DNA from: Acidisphaera sp.
GTDB lineage: Bacteria; Pseudomonadota; Alphaproteobacteria; Acetobacterales; Acetobacteraceae
Assembly: GCA_019240395.1 (NCBI GenBank)
Contig: JAFAYM010000275.1
Coordinates: 1-32,431 of the forward strand
Length of the DNA stretch: 32,431 nt
Direction of reading: 5' to 3'
Below, piece by piece: positions 7,305-15,282 of this stretch. How positions within the stretch are numbered: the stretch's first letter is position 1; the number at the start of each line of letters is the position of its first letter. Under the pieces are notes generated by a model. That model was given only the letters and a program-made list of their open reading frames with translations. It was not told the DNA's origin and made no database searches. Position numbers and translations under genes: made by a program.

Positions 7305-8963
7305 TCACCCGGCCGGAAGCGGCGGATGTTCTCGCAAACCTGGATCGCCGCGGTTCGCGGGTCGCCGGTTGGAGCGGCGGCTCGCCACGCCGTGATCCCG
7401 AGCGAGCGTGGCGGCAAATCGTTCCACCTCCTCGCTCACCCGCGCTTCGTCCCAGCCCAGCACGGGTGCGACCAGTTCGGCTGCCGACTGCGCCGCCTCC
7501 GCACCCATCGTCTCCGTCCAGATCAGACCGACGCGCGTGAACAAATCGTAGAGGTGGCGGACATGGCCGTCGCCGGCGGCGCGCAGGAGATCCGCTTCCC
7601 GAGCGACCGGCCAGTGCGCAACCAGCGGCGGCGATTGCGCATCGACCGGCAAATGCTCGCCCCGCAGTGAAAAGGGGCGGGGTGGACGAGAGGGCTGCAA
7701 CCGCTGCGCCACGAGAGCGCATAATTCGGCCCCCGCGATCCGCTGCGTCTTCAGCAACCCCGAAGTCATGGCAAAGACATTCGGCAATCCCTTGGCCGCG
7801 AGATCGTGGATCGTGCGGCCCCGCGCGCCGGCCCCGGTTGCCGGGTCGTAGGTCAGCGGGCGCACGCCGGCCCAGCTGTACAGGATGTCCTCGCGGCGGA
7901 GCGGTCCAAGCCCGGGAAACAGGTGATTCACCTCGTCCAGCAGATGCAGGAGTTCGTCCTCTTCGGGCCGCGCCTGCGATGGATCGCCCTCATAGGGTGT
8001 TTCGGTGGGACCGAAGAAGTGGAAATCGCGCCAGGGAAAACAGTAGAGGCGGCGGTGCCCTGAGCGATCGAACCCGCACACGCCCTGCATGCGGAATCTC
8101 TCCGGCAGCCGGACGGCGATGTGGATCCCCTTGGTCCCGTAAACCGTGCGCGCCGCCCGTGGCTCCGCCAGAGTGTTGACGGTGTCGATCCAGGCGCCGG
8201 CGAGATTGCAGACGATGGAGGCGGTGACCCGCGCCGTCACGTGCGGCGCGTCGGCATCCCTTACAGTGAGGGACCATCGCTGGTCGTTTCCCTGCTGCAG
8301 GCCGGTGACCATCGCGTAATTGCGCGCCACGGCGCCGAGTCGCTCGGCGTCCGCCACCATGTCCAGCGCGATGCGCTCCGGCCAGTCGTAGTGATGTTCG
8401 CGAAACACGCAGAACCCCAGCAGGTCCTCGGATTGGCGCACCGCCCCGAGGAGCGGCATGTCAGCGGGGGCTCCGGGCCGAACGAAGCGAAAATCTAGCG
8501 GCACATCGCCAGGGCCGAGCCAGCGCAAGAGCCGGAAGGCCAGCCGGACCTGCCAAGGCCGGAAATTGTCGCTCCTGTAGATGGGCACCGCGAAAGGCAC
8601 CCGGCGGATCCGCTCCGGAACGGTGGCCAGGAAATCGCTTCGGGCGGCCATCGCTTCGCGGGCGCTGGCGAGATTGCCGCGCAAGGCGCGCACATCGCGG
8701 AGGTAGTTCCAAAGCGACGTGTTCGGCGCGAGGTAGATTATTCCGCAGGAGAGCATCCGGCTCGAACGGCTCGAGGCTCCGGAACAGAAATCGCCTTTGT
8801 CGACCAGCAGCACCGAATAGCCCGCCGATGCGAGGCGCTGCGCCGTCGCGCACCCGTTCACACCGGCGCCGATGATCGCGACATCGAAGGACTGGCCATC
8901 GAGTGCGTCTAGTCGAGGTCCCGGTGCCTGCGCCACTCGACCACCCCTGCTGTTCGCCGGCAT
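7305..8963 (-). CDS. FAD-dependent oxidoreductase, glycerol-3-phosphate-dehydrogenase-like (GlpD/DAO fold)
   Basis: This 552-residue FAD enzyme has a GlpD-type layout. The dinucleotide-binding motif GAGVNG lies at 32-37 and the SGASSRSSRMLS segment follows. A DAO catalytic core (AGVRPLTYDPATG) and a helical C-terminal domain (HVRHLYDLFTRVGLIWTETMG) complete it. Two positions that bind glycerol 3-phosphate in E. coli GlpD differ: the GGLRYL arginine (Arg54) is Ile76 in CGIIYL, and the Lys354 position is Leu in SGLLKTQR. Arg317 (GVRPL) is kept. Canonical glycerol-3-phosphate oxidation is therefore doubtful, and another hydroxy or amino acid substrate is possible. The ATG at 8963 has AGGA five bases upstream. 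It is transcribed alone and converges on the GntR gene. Confidence 0.82.
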   Translation of the reverse strand: MPANSRGGRVAQAPGPRLDALDGQSFDVAIIGAGVNGCATAQRLASAGYSVLLVDKGDFCSGASSRSSRMLSCGIIYLAPNTSLWNYLRDVRALRGNLASAREAMAARSDFLATVPERIRRVPFAVPIYRSDNFRPWQVRLAFRLLRWLGPGDVPLDFRFVRPGAPADMPLLGAVRQSEDLLGFCVFREHHYDWPERIALDMVADAERLGAVARNYAMVTGLQQGNDQRWSLTVRDADAPHVTARVTASIVCNLAGAWIDTVNTLAEPRAARTVYGTKGIHIAVRLPERFRMQGVCGFDRSGHRRLYCFPWRDFHFFGPTETPYEGDPSQARPEEDELLHLLDEVNHLFPGLGPLRREDILYSWAGVRPLTYDPATGAGARGRTIHDLAAKGLPNVFAMTSGLLKTQRIAGAELCALVAQRLQPSRPPRPFSLRGEHLPVDAQSPPLVAHWPVAREADLLRAAGDGHVRHLYDLFTRVGLIWTETMGAEAAQSAAELVAPVLGWDEARVSEEVERFAATLARDHGVASRRSNRRPANRGDPGLREHPPLPAG

Positions 8964-9238
8964 CGTCGTCCTGGCCGCTTTCCTTCCGTGCGAGCATCGA
9001 GCGCGGCCTCAGGGCGACAACGCGGGTCCAGAACCATAGTGGCAAAATGCCGGACCGATAGTGCTTTGTTGGCGGTCAAGCGCGCGCAACCGTATTCGGC
9101 GACCGGCTCGTACTCGAAGGCAGTGCCATGGCTCGGCCGCCATTCGCCCGAGGGTCGGACATGGCGGCAGGTGGCTGGACAGCGGCGGCGGGATGGGGAT
9201 AGGTCTAGGGAATACGCAGCCGGGAAGGACGGGGGAAG
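8964..9238. promoter_or_regulatory. 275-base divergent intergenic region
   Basis: This region separates the FAD oxidoreductase (minus) from the amidohydrolase operon (plus). I see only a weak plus-strand sigma-70-like pair, TTGGCG at 9069-9074 and TATTCG at 9093-9098 with an 18-base spacer, which would leave a leader of about 130 bases. A short hairpin GGCA-aaa-TGCC lies nearby at about 9042-9052. No credible small gene was recognised in any frame. Confidence 0.3.
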
Positions 9239-10297
9239 ATGATCCCGGGCGGCATCGATTGCGATATCCACCCGACCTTGCCGGGATTGCGCTCGTTGTT
9301 TCCCTACCTGCCGGAACACTGGTGCGAGATTCTCGACCAGCAAGGCATGCACGAGCTGGTGTCCAACAATTATCCTCCGGGGGCGCCGCTGTCGCTGCGT
9401 CCGGATTGGCGGCCGGAGGCCGGGCCGCCGGCACAGCTCGCGCATATCCGTAGCCATGCCCTCGATCCGTGGGAAACCCGGGCCGCCATCTGCAACTGCC
9501 TTTACGGAGTGCAGCTTCTGTTCAACGAAGACATGGCGGCGGCGATCGCCCGCGCCATGAACGAATGGATGGCGCGCGAACTGCTGGACCTCGAGCCGCG
9601 CCTGCGCGCCTCCATCATCGTGCCGATGCAGAATCCTGGTCTCGCGGTCGAGGAGATCGAGCGGTGGGCGGATGATGCGCGCTTCGTGCAGGTGCTGTTG
9701 CTGGTCATGGGTGACATGCCGCTCGGACGGCGCGTCTACTGGCCGGTCTATGCCGCCGCCGAGAAGCACGGACTGCCTGTCGGCATTCACGCCGGCAGCG
9801 CCTATCACAACCCGACGACACCGACAGGCTGGCCATCCTATCACGGCGAGGACTATGTCAACCAGGCGCAGGCCTTTCAGACACAGCTCGGCAGCTTGAT
9901 CTACGAGGGCGTGTTCGGAAAATTTCCCGGGCTGCGCGTGGTCCTCATCGAGTCCGGCTTCACCTGGCTGCCTGCCTGCCTGTGGCGGCTCACAAAATTC
10001 TGGCGCGGGCTGCGCCCCGAAGTCCCCTGGGTCGACCGTTCGCCGGCGCAGATCGTGCGCGAGCACGTGCGGCTGACGCTCCAGCCAGTGGACGGGCCGC
10101 CGGATGCCGAGCAGTTCGAGCGGTTCTGGGAGCATATGGGCTCGGACGCGCTGCTGCTGTTCTCTTCCGACTATCCGCACTGGCAGTTCGAAGGCGACAC
10201 GCCGCTGCCGCCCGGCCTGCCGAATGCACTCGCCCGGAAGATCATGGTCGATAACCCGATCGCCACCTATCCGCGACTGAAGGAGGTCGTTTCATGA
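9239..10297 (+). CDS. Amidohydrolase-superfamily metal-dependent hydrolase/decarboxylase (ACMSD-like), first of tandem pair
   Basis: This 352-residue TIM-barrel enzyme of the amidohydrolase-2 group includes decarboxylases and C-C hydrolases related to ACMSD. The N-terminal metal motif is DCDIHPT (residues 8-14), a central histidine sits in VGIHAGSAYHN, and the C-terminal metal aspartate is in SSDYPHWQFEGD. Where many members have a catalytic His-Gly-Gly, this protein has ESGFTWLP. The start at 9239 follows the purine run AAGGACGGGGGAAG. The stop overlaps the next gene by four bases (ATGA). It opens a plus-strand series leading to a dioxygenase-like gene and an amino-acid importer, so a role in degrading an imported compound is likely. 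The chemistry (hydrolysis or decarboxylation) cannot be decided from sequence. Confidence 0.87.
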   Translation: MIPGGIDCDIHPTLPGLRSLFPYLPEHWCEILDQQGMHELVSNNYPPGAPLSLRPDWRPEAGPPAQLAHIRSHALDPWETRAAICNCLYGVQLLFNEDMAAAIARAMNEWMARELLDLEPRLRASIIVPMQNPGLAVEEIERWADDARFVQVLLLVMGDMPLGRRVYWPVYAAAEKHGLPVGIHAGSAYHNPTTPTGWPSYHGEDYVNQAQAFQTQLGSLIYEGVFGKFPGLRVVLIESGFTWLPACLWRLTKFWRGLRPEVPWVDRSPAQIVREHVRLTLQPVDGPPDAEQFERFWEHMGSDALLLFSSDYPHWQFEGDTPLPPGLPNALARKIMVDNPIATYPRLKEVVS

Positions 10298-11406
10298 ACG
10301 AGATTGCCGCGCCGCGCACTCTCCCACGTGCCGACACGGGCAGCCGGATGGCGATCGCCGACTGCGACATCCATCCGACGCCGAACTCGCTCGCGCATAT
10401 GCAGCGCTACCTGGAACCGCGCTGGCGGCGGCATCTCGACACCTTCGGCGCGCTGCGCCGGCATGGTTGTCTCGGCGGCTCGGCCTACCCGAAGGGCTCG
10501 CCGGGCGCCAACCGGCGCGACGCAGCGCCGCCGAACGGGGCAAAGCCGGGCGGCGATCTCGACTTCATGCGCGCCCAGCATCTCGATCCCAATAACGTGC
10601 AGCTCGGGATCCTCAACATGATCTCGCCGCATCCCGGCGGGGTGCAGAATCCCGGGTTGAGTGCGGCACTTTCGGCGGGGCTGAACGACTGGCAGGTAGC
10701 CGAGTGGACGCTGCATGACAAGCGGCTGCGCGCCTCCGTCCTGGTGCCATACGAGCAGCCAGTCGCCGCCGCGGCCGAGATCGACCGGCGCGCCGGGGAC
10801 GCGAATTTCGCGCAGATCCTGCTGCTGAGCCGCACCGCAGAGCCGCTCGGTCAGCGCCGCTACTGGCCGATCTACGAGGCCGCGGTGCGTGCCGCCCTGC
10901 CCGTCGCCGTGCACGCTTTCGGCTATGGCGGGGCGCCGCTGACCAGCAGCGGCTGGCCCTCCTTCTACATCGAGGAGATGATCGGCCACGCCTCCTGCTG
11001 CCAGTCCGTGCTGACCAGCTTCATCATCGAAGGCGTGTTCGAGCAGTTTCCGGCGCTGCGCGTCATGCTCGTGGAATCCGGCTTTGCCTGGGTACCCTCG
11101 CTCGCCTGGCGGCTGGACAAGAACTGGATGCGACTCAGGGAAGAGAACCCGTGTCTCAAGCGCTTGCCGTCGGAAGTCCTGCACGAGCATGTCTGGTTCA
11201 CCACCCAGCCGATGGAAGAGCCGGAGGAGAGCGCGCACCTGCTCGACGTCATGGAATGGATCGGCTGGGACCGCCTGCTGTTCGCCACTGATTATCCGCA
11301 CTGGGACTACGATGATCCCGCGCGCTGCCTGCCGGTGCCGCTGAGTGCCACGCAAAAGGCGGCTCTGTTCTACGGCAACGCCCGGAGCTTCTTCCGCATG
11401 GATTGA
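10294..11406 (+). CDS. Amidohydrolase-superfamily metal-dependent hydrolase/decarboxylase (ACMSD-like), second of tandem pair
   Basis: This 370-residue paralogue of the preceding gene has the same landmarks: DCDIHPTPN near residues 24-32, VAVHAFGYGG for the central histidine, VESGFAWVPSLAWRLDKNW, and the metal aspartate in FATDYPHWDYDDP. It has a longer N-terminus and an extra stretch after residue 55 (GSAYPKGSPGANRRDAAPP) that the first copy lacks. The ATG overlaps the upstream stop and has a full AAGGAGGT Shine-Dalgarno six bases before it, so the two proteins are probably made together. They may act in sequence or form a heteromer; both are inference. Confidence 0.87.
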   Translation: MNEIAAPRTLPRADTGSRMAIADCDIHPTPNSLAHMQRYLEPRWRRHLDTFGALRRHGCLGGSAYPKGSPGANRRDAAPPNGAKPGGDLDFMRAQHLDPNNVQLGILNMISPHPGGVQNPGLSAALSAGLNDWQVAEWTLHDKRLRASVLVPYEQPVAAAAEIDRRAGDANFAQILLLSRTAEPLGQRRYWPIYEAAVRAALPVAVHAFGYGGAPLTSSGWPSFYIEEMIGHASCCQSVLTSFIIEGVFEQFPALRVMLVESGFAWVPSLAWRLDKNWMRLREENPCLKRLPSEVLHEHVWFTTQPMEEPEESAHLLDVMEWIGWDRLLFATDYPHWDYDDPARCLPVPLSATQKAALFYGNARSFFRMD

Positions 11407-11481
11407 AGCCGGCCAAACGTGCCGTTCGCTGAATGCAGGTGCAAGTGCGGCTTCGATGCCGCGAAATCGGGGAGACGCGTG

Positions 11482-12459
11482 GTGACAGACGTGCCGGTGA
11501 TAGACTTTTCGCCATTCCGGAAAGGCTCCGGCGACGCCAAGGCCAAGGTCGCCGCGGCGATCCGCGCCGCCTGCGAGGGCAGCGGCTTCTTCTATCTCGC
11601 CGGGCACGGCATTCCCGAGGCGGAGGTCGAAGGCATTTTCGCGGCTTCCCGGCGCTTCTTCGCCCTGCCGCTGGAGCAGCGCCTCGCCGTGAAGCTGACG
11701 CCGCGCGAGAATCGTGGCTATCAGCCGCTCGGCTCGCGCATCTATGGCGACAAGGCGGACGCGCCCGACCTGAACGAGAGCTATAAATACCAGCACGAGT
11801 TGCCGCCTGACGATCCGGACATCGTCGACGGCAATCGCGTACATGCCCGCAACCGCTGGCCGGAGGGTCTGCCGGGCTGGCGCGAGACGCTGATCGGTTG
11901 GTACGACCGGATGGAGCAGCTCTCGGACGGGCTGTTGCGCGCCTTTGCGCTGGCGCTTGACCTGGCCGAAGACTATTTCCTCGCCTCCTACCGCAAGCCG
12001 CTGACGCAGATCAACATGCTGCACTATCCGCCACGGCCGGCGGAAACCGTGGGGCGGCAGTTCGGGATTCGGCCGCACTCCGATACCACCGCCTTCACCG
12101 TTCTCGCCCAGGACAATGTCGGCGGGCTGCAGGTCGAGCAACGCGGCGCATGGATCGAGGTGCCGCCGATCCCGGGCACCTTCGTCATCAACATCGGCGA
12201 CATGATGGCGCGCTGGACGAATGACCGCTTCGCCTCCACGCCGCACCGGGTGATCAACCGTTCCGGCGCCGAGCGCTACTCCATTCCGTTCTTCGCGATC
12301 CCGGATTTCGATGCCGTCGTGTCCTGCCTGCCGAGCTGCATGGGGCCAGGCCATCCCGCGAAATACCAGCCGCTGAAGGTCGGCGATTTCATGCAGGACA
12401 GCAACGCCAAAGACTGGAACAAGGCAGCGCTGGCCGGCGCGCTTCCGAAGGCCGGATAG
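11482..12459 (+). CDS. 2-oxoglutarate/Fe(II)-type oxygenase, isopenicillin N synthase family
   Basis: This 325-residue non-haem iron oxygenase has an N-terminal DIOX_N-type region (VPVIDFSPF, then SGFFYLAGHGIP) and a C-terminal double-stranded beta-helix. The iron triad is visible as His199 and Asp201 in RPHSDTTAF and His255 in STPHRV. Arg265-Tyr-Ser267 is the usual RxS motif that binds 2-oxoglutarate. I start it at GTG 11482 because GGGGAG lies seven bases upstream and MTDVPVIDF matches the family start; an ATG at 11419 would add a cysteine-rich leader unlike the family. The family hydroxylates, desaturates or cyclises small molecules. It sits between the amidohydrolases and the amino-acid transporter, so its substrate may be the imported compound or a product of it. 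Confidence 0.9.
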   Translation: MTDVPVIDFSPFRKGSGDAKAKVAAAIRAACEGSGFFYLAGHGIPEAEVEGIFAASRRFFALPLEQRLAVKLTPRENRGYQPLGSRIYGDKADAPDLNESYKYQHELPPDDPDIVDGNRVHARNRWPEGLPGWRETLIGWYDRMEQLSDGLLRAFALALDLAEDYFLASYRKPLTQINMLHYPPRPAETVGRQFGIRPHSDTTAFTVLAQDNVGGLQVEQRGAWIEVPPIPGTFVINIGDMMARWTNDRFASTPHRVINRSGAERYSIPFFAIPDFDAVVSCLPSCMGPGHPAKYQPLKVGDFMQDSNAKDWNKAALAGALPKAG

Positions 12460-12484
12460 GCGAGCGAGCACTGGAGGAAAGCCG

Positions 12485-13339
12485 ATGCGAAACGCCAAGC
12501 GGCAATTGCCGCGCCTCTGCTGCGCCCTGGCGGTCCTTGCCTGCAGTCTGCCCCGTCCGCTGCTCGCCGAGATGATCGGCAATTGCGAGGTGAGCGGGCA
12601 GAAAGGCGCCGACCCGATCACGCCGATGATCCCCGGCCAGCTGACGGTGCGCGCGAACCTGCCGGCACCCGGTTGGTGGAACGGCGACCGGCCGGACACC
12701 GTCAAGGACGGCTACGAATACTGCATGGCGGCCGACATCGCCTATCGCGCCGGCCTCGACAAGGTGGTGGTGGTCTACGCTGCGTGGGCACAGGTGATCG
12801 CCGGCGCGGCGAAGAATTTCGACCTGACGCTCTCCCAGGCTTCGATCACCGAGCCGCGGAAAAAGACGGTGGATTTCTCGGTGCCCTACTTCAGCTCGGA
12901 TATCGGCGTGCTCGTGAAGAAGGGCACGAAGATGAATGCCACCACTATCAAAAACATGCGGCTCGGCGTCTATCAGGGCACGACGGGAGCCGATTTCGTC
13001 ACCACCGTGCTGAAGCCGAATCAGCAGGTGCGCGTCTACCCCAACGTCCCGGCGTTGATGGCGGCGGTGACGGCGGGCCAGATCGACGCGGCGTTGGACG
13101 ACACCGCCGACCTGCTGGGGCAGGCGCAGAAATCCAACGGCCTGTTGGAGGTGGTGGGTCAGTACAAGACCGGCGAGAGCTATGGCGCAATCTATCCGAA
13201 AGGCTCTCCCAACGAGGCCGCCTTCGACAGGATCATCCAATCCTTGAAGGATGACGGCACGCTGAACAGGCTGGCCGGGAAATATCTCGCTGAGGCCTGG
13301 GGCACAGACCCCACCCAGGTTCCCTACTTCGAGCCGTGA
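12485..13339 (+). CDS. Polar amino-acid ABC transporter substrate-binding protein (SBP_bac_3), copy 1
   Basis: This 284-residue periplasmic protein has a Sec signal peptide (hydrophobic core LCCALAVLACSL, cleavage probably after LLA near residue 28). The mature protein starts with the cysteine-containing GNCEVSGQKG motif. The bilobal SBP_bac_3 fold is shown by AADIAYRAGL, FDLTLSQASITEPRKKTVDFSVPYF and GQIDAALDDTADLL. Cys34 and Cys80 could form a disulfide. The start has GGAGGA six bases upstream. It heads a binding protein-permease-ATPase set, and a very similar second copy lies at 18074-18946. Ligands of the family are amino acids and related compounds; whether it prefers an acidic amino acid is suggested only by the neighbouring ammonia-lyase gene. 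Confidence 0.93.
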   Translation: MRNAKRQLPRLCCALAVLACSLPRPLLAEMIGNCEVSGQKGADPITPMIPGQLTVRANLPAPGWWNGDRPDTVKDGYEYCMAADIAYRAGLDKVVVVYAAWAQVIAGAAKNFDLTLSQASITEPRKKTVDFSVPYFSSDIGVLVKKGTKMNATTIKNMRLGVYQGTTGADFVTTVLKPNQQVRVYPNVPALMAAVTAGQIDAALDDTADLLGQAQKSNGLLEVVGQYKTGESYGAIYPKGSPNEAAFDRIIQSLKDDGTLNRLAGKYLAEAWGTDPTQVPYFEP

Positions 13340-13372
13340 TCCCGCGGGGCGGGGGAGCTGAGTCGCGCGACG

Positions 13373-14512
13373 ATGCGTGCGGAAGATAGTCCGGCGCGGG
13401 ACGTGGCGGACGGTGGTAATCAGGGCGGGCAACGCTTTCGCGTCGGCGCGCCGCCGCCCAGCGTCACGCGACTCTGCGGCGCCGCTTTGGCGGTGGCCGG
13501 GCTCGTCGTCGTCGCGAGCTGGGCCACGCTGCGCGATCTGCGTGCGGCGCTGCAGACGCTCGGGCAGGCCGGCGCGATCGCCGACACGCTGCTCCTGCTG
13601 CTCGGCATGGCCGCTATCGCCCTGATCGTGCCGGGTGCGCGCAGCCTGCTGCTGGCGCGCCGGGCCGATACCGCTCTGGCGCAGGGCGACGTGATCGGGG
13701 CCCGGGTGGCGGCGTCGGCGGCGCGCAACCTCGCCTGGATCACCTTCGGCTACGCGGCGGCGCAGATCCTGGGGCTGCTGGCCATCGAGTTCCTGATCGC
13801 CAACGATCTCGCCGTCAGCCGCACCTTCTTCCTGCTGCCGCTGATCGAAAGCTCCTTCTTCCTCATCCTGCGGGCATTCTGGATCAACGTTGCCATTTTC
13901 ATGATTGCCGAAGTGCTGGTGCTGATCTGGGGCCTCGTCGTCGCCCTTGCGCGGCTGGCGCCGGGGGCGGCGGGCCGGCCGATCCGCCTGATCGCCACCT
14001 TCTACGTGGACGTATTTCGCGGCCTGCCGGCGATCATCAACATCTATCTCATCGGCTTCGGCATTCCGCTTACCGGCTTGCCGATCCTGAAGGGCATGTC
14101 GCAGGAGGCGTTCGCCGTCCTGGCGCTCACCCTGACCAACGGAGCCTACGTGGCGGAGGTCTATCGCGCCGGCATCGAGAGCATACATTGGAGCCAGACT
14201 GCGGCGGCGCGCTCGCTCGGCCTGTCATATATGCAGACATTGCGGTACGTCATCGTGCCGCAAGGCGTACGACAGATCATCCCGCCGCTGCTCAACAACT
14301 TCATCGGTCTGCAGAAGGACACGGCGCTGGTGAACGTGATCGGTACGATCGACGCCTTCAACCAGTCGATCATCGTCGCCAGCAACAACTTCAATCTTTC
14401 GGCAGTGACGACGGTGGCCGCCCTGTTCGTGCTGATCACGATCCCGCAGGCCCGCTTGGTCGACAGCATGGTGGCGCGTGACCGCCGGCGCATGCGCACC
14501 GGTGCGGGATAA
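13373..14512 (+). CDS. Polar amino-acid ABC transporter permease with extended membrane N-terminus
   Basis: This is an inner-membrane permease of the HisM/GlnP family. The canonical domain occupies roughly residues 160-379, with FYVDVFRGLPAIINIYLIGFG and the EAA loop EVYRAGIESIHWSQTAAARSLGLS. At 379 residues it is far longer than the usual 220-250. The first 155 residues hold about three additional hydrophobic segments (near 33-50, 64-84 and 115-137) joined by an Ala/Arg-rich stretch. It is the only permease gene in this set, so it probably works as a homodimer. The ATPase gene follows after five bases. No strong Shine-Dalgarno is close to the ATG at 13373, although GGGGGAG lies about 15 bases upstream, so the exact start is less certain. 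Confidence 0.88.
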   Translation: MRAEDSPARDVADGGNQGGQRFRVGAPPPSVTRLCGAALAVAGLVVVASWATLRDLRAALQTLGQAGAIADTLLLLLGMAAIALIVPGARSLLLARRADTALAQGDVIGARVAASAARNLAWITFGYAAAQILGLLAIEFLIANDLAVSRTFFLLPLIESSFFLILRAFWINVAIFMIAEVLVLIWGLVVALARLAPGAAGRPIRLIATFYVDVFRGLPAIINIYLIGFGIPLTGLPILKGMSQEAFAVLALTLTNGAYVAEVYRAGIESIHWSQTAAARSLGLSYMQTLRYVIVPQGVRQIIPPLLNNFIGLQKDTALVNVIGTIDAFNQSIIVASNNFNLSAVTTVAALFVLITIPQARLVDSMVARDRRRMRTGAG

Positions 14513-14517
14513 CGGGG

Positions 14518-15261
14518 ATGGCGCTGATCGAGATCCGCGGCATCCACAAGCACTTCGGCAACCATCCCGTGTTCACGGCACTGGATCTGGAGGTCGAGGA
14601 GCACCAGGTAGTCTGCCTGATCGGTCCCTCCGGCTGCGGCAAATCGACGCTGCTTCGCTGCATCAACGGTCTGGAGGAGATCGACGGCGGCGAGATCCGC
14701 ATCGACGGCGATCGCATCACCGGCCCGGGCGTGGACGTGAACGCGCTGCGGCGCGAGGTCGGCATCGTCTTCCAGAGCTACAATTTGTTCCCGCACATGA
14801 CCGTGCTGGAGAATGTCATGCTGGCGCCGACGCGTGTGCTGCGGCAGCCGCACGACGCGGCGGCAGCGACGGCAATGGGCCTGCTTCGGCGCATCGGGCT
14901 GGAGGCGAAGGCGCGCGAATATCCGGACCGGCTTTCCGGCGGCCAGCAGCAACGGGTGGCGATCGTGCGCGCGCTGGCGATGGAGCCGCGCGTGCTGCTG
15001 CTCGACGAGATCACCTCGGCGCTCGATCCCGAGCTGGTGGCGGAGGTGCTGAACATCGTCCGCGACCTGGCCGCCGAAGGCATGACGATGCTGCTGGCGA
15101 CGCACGAAATGGGATTTGCCCGGGAAGTCGCGGCAAAGATCTGCTTCCTGTGTGACGGTGTCGTGCATGAGGAGGGTCCGCCGGCGGAAATCTTCGGCGC
15201 GCCGCGGCGGGAGCGGACGCGCATGTTTCTCCGACGAATCATCGAAGCCGGGCGGCTGTAG
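14518..15261 (+). CDS. Polar amino-acid ABC transporter ATP-binding protein (GlnQ/HisP type)
   Basis: This 247-residue cytoplasmic ATPase energises the importer formed with the preceding permease. Walker A is GPSGCGKST (36-44). The Q-loop follows at FQSYNLFPHMTVLENV, the signature is LSGGQQQR, Walker B is VLLLDEITSALDPE and the switch histidine is in LATHEMGFA. The length is normal for the GlnQ family, with no C-terminal regulatory domain. The Walker B segment reads DEITSALDPE where DEPTSALDPE is more usual. It ends 21 bases from the stop of the convergent MmgE/PrpD gene. Confidence 0.94.
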   Translation: MALIEIRGIHKHFGNHPVFTALDLEVEEHQVVCLIGPSGCGKSTLLRCINGLEEIDGGEIRIDGDRITGPGVDVNALRREVGIVFQSYNLFPHMTVLENVMLAPTRVLRQPHDAAAATAMGLLRRIGLEAKAREYPDRLSGGQQQRVAIVRALAMEPRVLLLDEITSALDPELVAEVLNIVRDLAAEGMTMLLATHEMGFAREVAAKICFLCDGVVHEEGPPAEIFGAPRRERTRMFLRRIIEAGRL

Positions 15262-15282
15262 CGCATCGAGGTCCGCGCGCGC

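Noticed and set aside
8964-9238. Small open frames in the largest intergenic region
   Set aside because: None has a recognisable protein motif or a good ribosome site, and they extend into neighbouring genes out of frame.
12389-14188. A 599-codon minus-strand open frame
   Set aside because: It is antisense to the amino-acid binding protein and permease, which carry recognisable motifs; the frame itself has none.
12485-15261. Reading the amino-acid transporter as a glutamate or histidine importer by name
   Set aside because: Family membership alone does not give the ligand, and the neighbouring genes suggest a different amino dicarboxylate.
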